64,000 nt of DNA from Dipteronia dyeriana. Lineage: Eukaryota > Streptophyta > Magnoliopsida > Sapindales > Sapindaceae. The first letter of the stretch is position 1. Each line of letters starts with the position of its first letter. Positions 59,202 through 64,000 of this stretch are shown here, in pieces. The stretch spans positions 72,744,452 through 72,808,451 of the forward strand of contig CM065297.1 in assembly GCA_032871835.1 (NCBI GenBank), given 5' to 3'. Below the pieces are notes generated by a model. That model saw only the letters and a program-made list of their open reading frames with translations, did not search any database and had not been told where the DNA came from. The position numbers were made by a program, and so were the translations under genes.

Positions 59202-59471
59202 CTAACAGGTGAGAGATATTGCTATGCATATGGAATAAACCGTTTTCCAATGTACCTTTGTAAACAAATTTGTTATTCTTACTAATAATAAATCTTTTAA
59301 TAAAATTAACCGAAATACAAATTTATTTAAACAAGAAACCAAAATTAAATTCCTCTTGAATTGTGGTACATAATAAACATTTGTTAAATCTAAATGCCAA
59401 TTAGAATCTTGATTGACTATAATATCTCCCATTGCACTAGTAGACACCAACGCTCCATTGCCTAAGCACAA
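59202..59471 (-). pseudogene. post-protease/pre-integrase block (element B)
   Basis: The open frame begins LGNGALVSTSAMGDI then DLTNVYYVPQFKRNLILVSCLN, the stretch that normally follows the protease in copia polyproteins. Upstream of LGNGA there should be the protease DSG motif; instead the gag basic tail adjoins it. Confidence 0.82.
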
Positions 59472-60204
59472 GTTGAATTCATTCTATTCAGTCTCTTCCT
59501 TTCTCGAAACCACTTCTAGTCAGGCCTAAGTTGCTTTTGCTTATGCTGTTTCTTGACCATCTAACGGGTCTTAATAGTGGCAACTTTACCAATGGTATAA
59601 ATCTCTTGAACCTTGCCTTTCACAGGAATCTTTTTAGCGCGTTGAACATCTTACGTCAGGTCTTGAAAGGTGTATTCGTTATTTGTTCTAGGTGTAGTCC
59701 AACTTGAACTAATCAAAGGAATCCGACATCGAGTTGATAATCATGTCAATTTTTTGTCTCACCATTGAGTTCAGCAATGTTGAGATGTGCTATGACTTTT
59801 ATCATGTGATTATTCGTAGCCTGTCCAGGTTTCATCCTAAGATTCATGAAAGTAGTCACTACCTCTCACTTAGTCATTCTGGACATCATAGCAAACATCT
59901 CTTCAAGAGACATCATTATATTGGCAGCAGTCTCCTGTCCTTCATGTTGTTGTTGCAACACGTTGAAGATGCTGGCAATAATGTAACGTGCATTTAGCCA
60001 TCTCATCTGAAGACTTCCAATACTTATATTCATCTCTTTGCTCCTTATTAGATTCATTAATAGGAGTAGGTGTTTTAGGAATAGACAGAACGAACTTATG
60101 GTTTTTCAACTTGCAATAACAACCCAATTTTCTTTTTCCGTTTGACATAATTATCATCATTTTAAGTATTGTCTTTTAGGATGTTTGATGAGGGATGGGG
60201 TCAT
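59472..60204 (-). pseudogene. copia gag (element B)
   Basis: Start ATG at 60204 (MTPSLIKH) aligns with the start of gag in element E. The family blocks LGCYCKLKNHKF, KEQRDEYKYWKSSDEMAKC, ETAANIMMSLEEMFAMMSRMTK, and MIKVIAHLNIAELNGE-like words are spread over several frames. The basic tail (GKVQEIYTIGKVA, VKKQHKQKQ) is followed directly by the post-protease block. Zinc knuckle and protease are absent. Confidence 0.82.
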
Positions 60205-61528
60205 GATTTCTTTTTAATAACAAAAATCATATAAGTAAACAATCTTTATAAAGCACTTTCGAATATTTATCTTGAATTAAAAAAAATTCAATCATAAAAT
60301 TCAACGATGATCCAACACCCATAAATGTCACGTCTCCTTTGGGAGTTCGCACCGTTTACTAGTTGGACTAGGTCCCACCTGATTGTTAACATGACAAACC
60401 AACATTTTCAATTTTAGCATTGCTATTTTATTTACAAGATTTCTTGGGAGGATATTAACAAAATCACATTTAGTGTGTTACCAAGTTATCGACCTTCAAT
60501 ATATTCCCTCACGAATATCCCTCATTTGGGAGTAGATATCGTTTGGGTTAATTGTCTAGTCTATCCTTATAAGGAAGTATCTTGCTAAATTCCATTAATG
60601 AATACAGCTTGGGAGGTTACAACTAAACCTGGAGGACGTAGGTGTTCCAAAACACCTTCTCCCAGTCAATTATTTAAGGCGTGTGATCGAATTCCAAAGA
60701 ATGATTTACCAAGTTATCTATATGCCAATTAGATACCTAAACCATTCAATGCATGTTCATACAAAAAGAGATATATGAGTGGCACTCCTATTCTATATGA
60801 CATGTTATCAAACAATGATAAACATTATAATATTTACAAAAATATAAATAACTAAAATTTTAGTCCGTCCTAGAAAAATAATTATCTACATATGTCTTGG
60901 AATGCAAAAAACTCCCTTTCTTGGTGAACAAGTCTTCAAGCACCCTTCGGCTGCCTCCCACGGGCGTGCATAGCCCACAACCCCATAAGGGGCTGCCATG
61001 TCCAGCCTATGGTTTTCATAGGGCTGTCGTACTCAGCCAATGCCACAACAATCCTGGATGCGTGCTCTTCGCACGCACGTTTGTTTCTATTGCTCACTCG
61101 GTCCCAAACTTGTTCCGGTTGCTTCCAATTCTTCAAAACTTTGAGTCATCGATACTTGAATGTATTACAGAAAAATTTAAAATTAAAAAATAGTGCAGTT
61201 ATTTTTTATTAAAATATAGTGCAGTTTATTTATTATTATTATTAACAACAACAAAATAAAAAGAAAAACTTGGCAACAACTAAGAAGGAAATTATGGTGA
61301 TGATAGGCCACCTTTCTTGTTACAATCCCAAAACAAAATACATTGAAATTGTAAGACCAAAAATTGAGCAATAACAAACCGCATATAAATCATATATATA
61401 TCCATACCTTCGAATGTAAATATATATGCGAATACCTAGAGTGTCATCTCTTTCTAAAACATGCATATATACAATAAAAGAAAAAATATTCACGTACACA
61501 TACATCAATTAATATAGGGTACAACCAC
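60205..61528 (-). other. leader of element B with GC-rich block
   Basis: About 1.3 kb between the primer site and gag, matching the leader of element E. The GC-rich part is at 60940-61120 with GGGGTTGTGGGC, CATGTCCAGCC and GTGCGTGCGAAG words. Open frames here on both strands reflect composition. The part nearest the primer site (61390-61528) has no counterpart in E, which is truncated. Confidence 0.72.
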
Positions 61529-61540
61529 GCTCTGATACCA
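61529..61540 (-). promoter_or_regulatory. primer binding site (element B)
   Basis: TGGTATCAGAGC on the minus strand, two bases after the LTR end CCCTACA; a perfect initiator-Met tRNA type site. Confidence 0.93.
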
Positions 61541-61542
61541 AT

Positions 61543-63712
61543 TGTAGGGAAAATCGCACAACGGAAGCGTGAAAATTAGGGTTTAGTATATTTTTTAAAA
61601 AATCCCTTTAAAAGAAAGAACCTTAACCCTAGATTAATTGATGTATATTAAACGTGTCGTACCTTGTTTTTTGTGACGATTGAACTAGCGTCGAATTGAA
61701 TCCACAAGATCTTCCAATCCAACACGAACGAGAATCATCCAGGAGTGTGGGCTCCCTTTCTTTAAATTGTATACCTGAGGACAGAAACAAATAAAATCTT
61801 CCTCTTTGTTAGTCACAATAATCCTCCAAGATAAAAACCAAGACGTACGGTCACTTGGGAATTATCAATCAATTTGATAGAAACAGGAGTGAACCTTGAT
61901 TAGATGTTGTACACAAAACCACTTTTGATGCAAATGATACTAGTGTACTATCGAAAACTAAAACGTTCCCTCTTTTCTCTAGGTTTGGCTGAATCCTTCA
62001 CACAACGAGTTGGACAAAAAAATTTTTATAACAATAAAAAACAAAAAAAAAACAACTGCTCGAACAAAAATTATGTCTTGATCGAATTTAATAGGTAGTA
62101 TATATAGGAGACCAAATCCTATCCTAAAAAGGATTTACTTGGTGAGCAAGAATCATTTCCTTAGGTGGATTTACTTGGAGACCAAAAATCCTTTTCAAAA
62201 AAAAAGAATTCTTTTCTAGACCAAGACTCCTAATCCAACTAATTAGTGTATTTGTGACCATATTAAAAACTTCCTAAATTAACTAGATAAATAATTCCTT
62301 TTATTTATCTACTTAACAAATATAGTCTTTAATATTAATTATACTACCAACAATAGTATAGTATTAGGAGATCTTATCCTCATAGGAAAAAGATTTTGAC
62401 TTTTAATTAAATAATAATTAATTTTCATTTAATTAAAAAATAAAAAAAAACAATATAAAAAGCTATTTTATATAGCCTCGCCGCTCAAGACCACAAATGG
62501 GCATATATATTATTTTTCTTATTTCATTAAATCCATTGGACCTAAATAAAAAGTCCATATGTGAACTAGACCCATTCTTCCTAAAAGAAACAAGTCCACG
62601 TGACTTAATACAATTATAGATGGACCCATATATTGGTCCGGTAGAATATATCAAGTGATCCATACAAGTTCGTGTGTATTGAAGATTTTGGCTGGCTATC
62701 TAAATCTAAGCTCCAATAGACATAATCTAATTACAATCAACAAACGATTCACTTAGGTCTGATCTAATAATTTTACTTCATTCCACTAAAGAACTAAAAT
62801 TGAACTCTTAAATGAGGATAGAATAAGTTAATATTGCTCATTCATACCCTAGAAAACTTTAATAGAGATAGTGTATCCTCGTGAAGAATACCAATAATCG
62901 TCAAGAGCTCATAGACCGCCTATAGCTCTCCAAGTTACTATATTTACTCATATGACCACATTTTGAACTTGGATATTTTGACTTGTCCATAAGCCATGTT
63001 TCATTAGACACTATTGAAAACTTAACGTTAAGATTTAATATCCAATACCTCAAAACATCCGTATGATGATATTCTACTATCATTTAATAAATGGAGCCAT
63101 GATGTCCATATCTATAAATGAAGTCCTCTATCGATTAACAAACAAATACCACCAAACTATCGAGGTTAGACTATGCTATATAATCGTACTCATTCATAGC
63201 TCAAATGATAACACTTGCAACCATAAGTCCATCATTAATCTCAGGATTCAGATAGATTCTCCGATTGTCTTCAAGTGGAAACTTTTTTCCATTGACGGTT
63301 CTAGATAAAGTATTTCACTGTGATCCAATTCAATGCACCCAGTGCACTAGATTCTTTTGCCTAAAGACACCACACTTTGATGATTTTAGACTCATCATAA
63401 CACATTTGATCCCACTCAAATGCTAACAAAAGAATCTACAACTTTGACACGATAAAGGTGTCCAACCTTTATATTATATAGTGAATATTATTTAAGACTA
63501 ACTAAAGAATTGTGACTACCTCATACATATCTAGATATATGAACAATTCTTCTTTTCTCTCAGTCTTTTGACCTTATGATTATTTACTTTTGACAATTAT
63601 AATAATTAAACTATAAATGCAATAAGATTTGTTAAACTAGAAATCACTTTATTAATATGAAAAGATTGTCAAATGCATTATTATACTCTTGCTATTGAGC
63701 ATAATCCCAACA
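61543..63712 (-). repeat. 5' LTR of element B (2170 bp)
   Basis: On the minus strand starts TGTTGGGATTATGCTCAATAG at 63712 and ends CGATTTTCCCTACA at 61543, adjoining a primer site. Its GGTGGATTTACTTGG array (62105-62215) is short. The right flank is a fragment of another copia pol. Confidence 0.92.
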
Positions 63713-64000
63713 GTATCATATAGATGCTTTTGTCAAGACTTCCATTAGGGAATGTTGTCTTGACGTCCATTTGCAAAATTTCTAGGTCTAGAGATGCCAC
63801 GATTGATAAGAGTATCCTAATGGATTAAGCATGGTCATAGGAGCTAAGGTTTCCTCATAATCGATACTTTCATTAAGTGTTGTAAACTTGGCTTTTTACC
63901 GGTCCACAACTTATGCAGTGTTTTAGGAATTGACTTAATTGGTACATCGTTTAGAATGTACACGAAAGTTTGTAAAGCATATCCCAAAGGAATTAGGAAG
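63713..64000 (-). pseudogene. copia pol fragment F: integrase tail joined to RT
   Basis: From the right edge the minus strand reads an integrase C-terminal piece (LPNSFGICFTNF, VVDR) as at 55920-56050 of element B. At about 63875 it jumps to RT (ESIDYEETLAPM, GYSYQSW, then the QHSLMEVLTKASI equivalent of TAFLNGSLDKSI). The ~600 bp between is deleted. The fragment is cut by the LTR of element B at 63712 and continues off the window. Confidence 0.78.

Larger units (their letters stand above)
50826..63712 (-). mobile_element. Angela-like Ty1/copia element B
   Basis: Minus-strand order: 5' LTR (61543-63712), primer site, long leader, gag, pre-integrase, integrase (split by a solo LTR), RT, RNase H, polypurine tract, 3' LTR (50826-53944). 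Protease and zinc knuckle are missing exactly as in element E. Outer flanks TGAAT (left) and GTATC (right) do not match, and the 3' LTR is composite, so the element has recombined. Confidence 0.88.

Overview
This window looks like AT-rich intergenic DNA from a large-genome flowering plant. I can recognise no host gene, tRNA, rRNA or CRISPR array. Almost every base can be assigned to LTR retrotransposons, mostly Ty1/copia, that have inserted into one another, decayed, and often collapsed to solo LTRs. The plant assignment rests on tRNA-iMet-type primer sites (TGGTATCAGAGC), Sirevirus-type LTRs and repeated AGGGGGAG polypurine tracts. Coordinates marked by target-site duplications (TSDs) are firm; other LTR edges are estimates. 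No copy encodes an intact polyprotein.

Layout, left to right. (1) 1-7371: minus-strand Sirevirus element 1, with RNase H, RT, integrase, protease and gag remnants, primer site and 5' LTR; its 3' LTR lies off the left edge. It appears inserted into the leader of (2) 7372-12783: plus-strand Angela-like copia element E, which lacks protease and most RT. (3) 12784-15055: a second LTR of the same family whose head is inverted. (4) 15056-36340: Sirevirus-like element D. Its gag zinc knuckle is split by a solo LTR (18944-31352, TSD AAATG). That solo LTR in turn holds a 1.6-kb solo LTR of another family (family R, 20759-22359, TSD GAGGA) and a complete LTR-to-LTR element A (22506-30647, TSD CAAGC). 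D's right LTR is split by an Angela-like solo LTR (33175-35665, TSD TTTAC).

(5) 36531-37211: a Sirevirus LTR end. (6) 37212-44589: remains of an apparently non-coding, minus-strand family-R element G, holding a family-R solo LTR (39017-40534) and an Angela-like solo LTR (41070-43543, TSD ACAAA). (7) 44590-50825: minus-strand Sirevirus C, which has lost pol. (8) 50826-63712: minus-strand Angela-like element B with a composite 3' LTR and an integrase gene split by a solo LTR (56081-58700, TSD TTTCT). (9) 63713-64000: a piece of another copia pol.

The most interesting signals are in the non-coding parts of the retroelements. Sirevirus LTRs carry a CCTC-TTCG-GAGG hairpin whose stem is kept by compensatory change while the loop varies. 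They also carry palindromes centred on CACGTG-like cores upstream of the promoter, and ~50-bp tandem repeats. Elements B and E share one deletion of the zinc knuckle and protease, which suggests a non-autonomous subfamily that spread in that state. No obviously new gene system was found; the novelty is in these regulatory RNA/DNA structures and in the recombination products.
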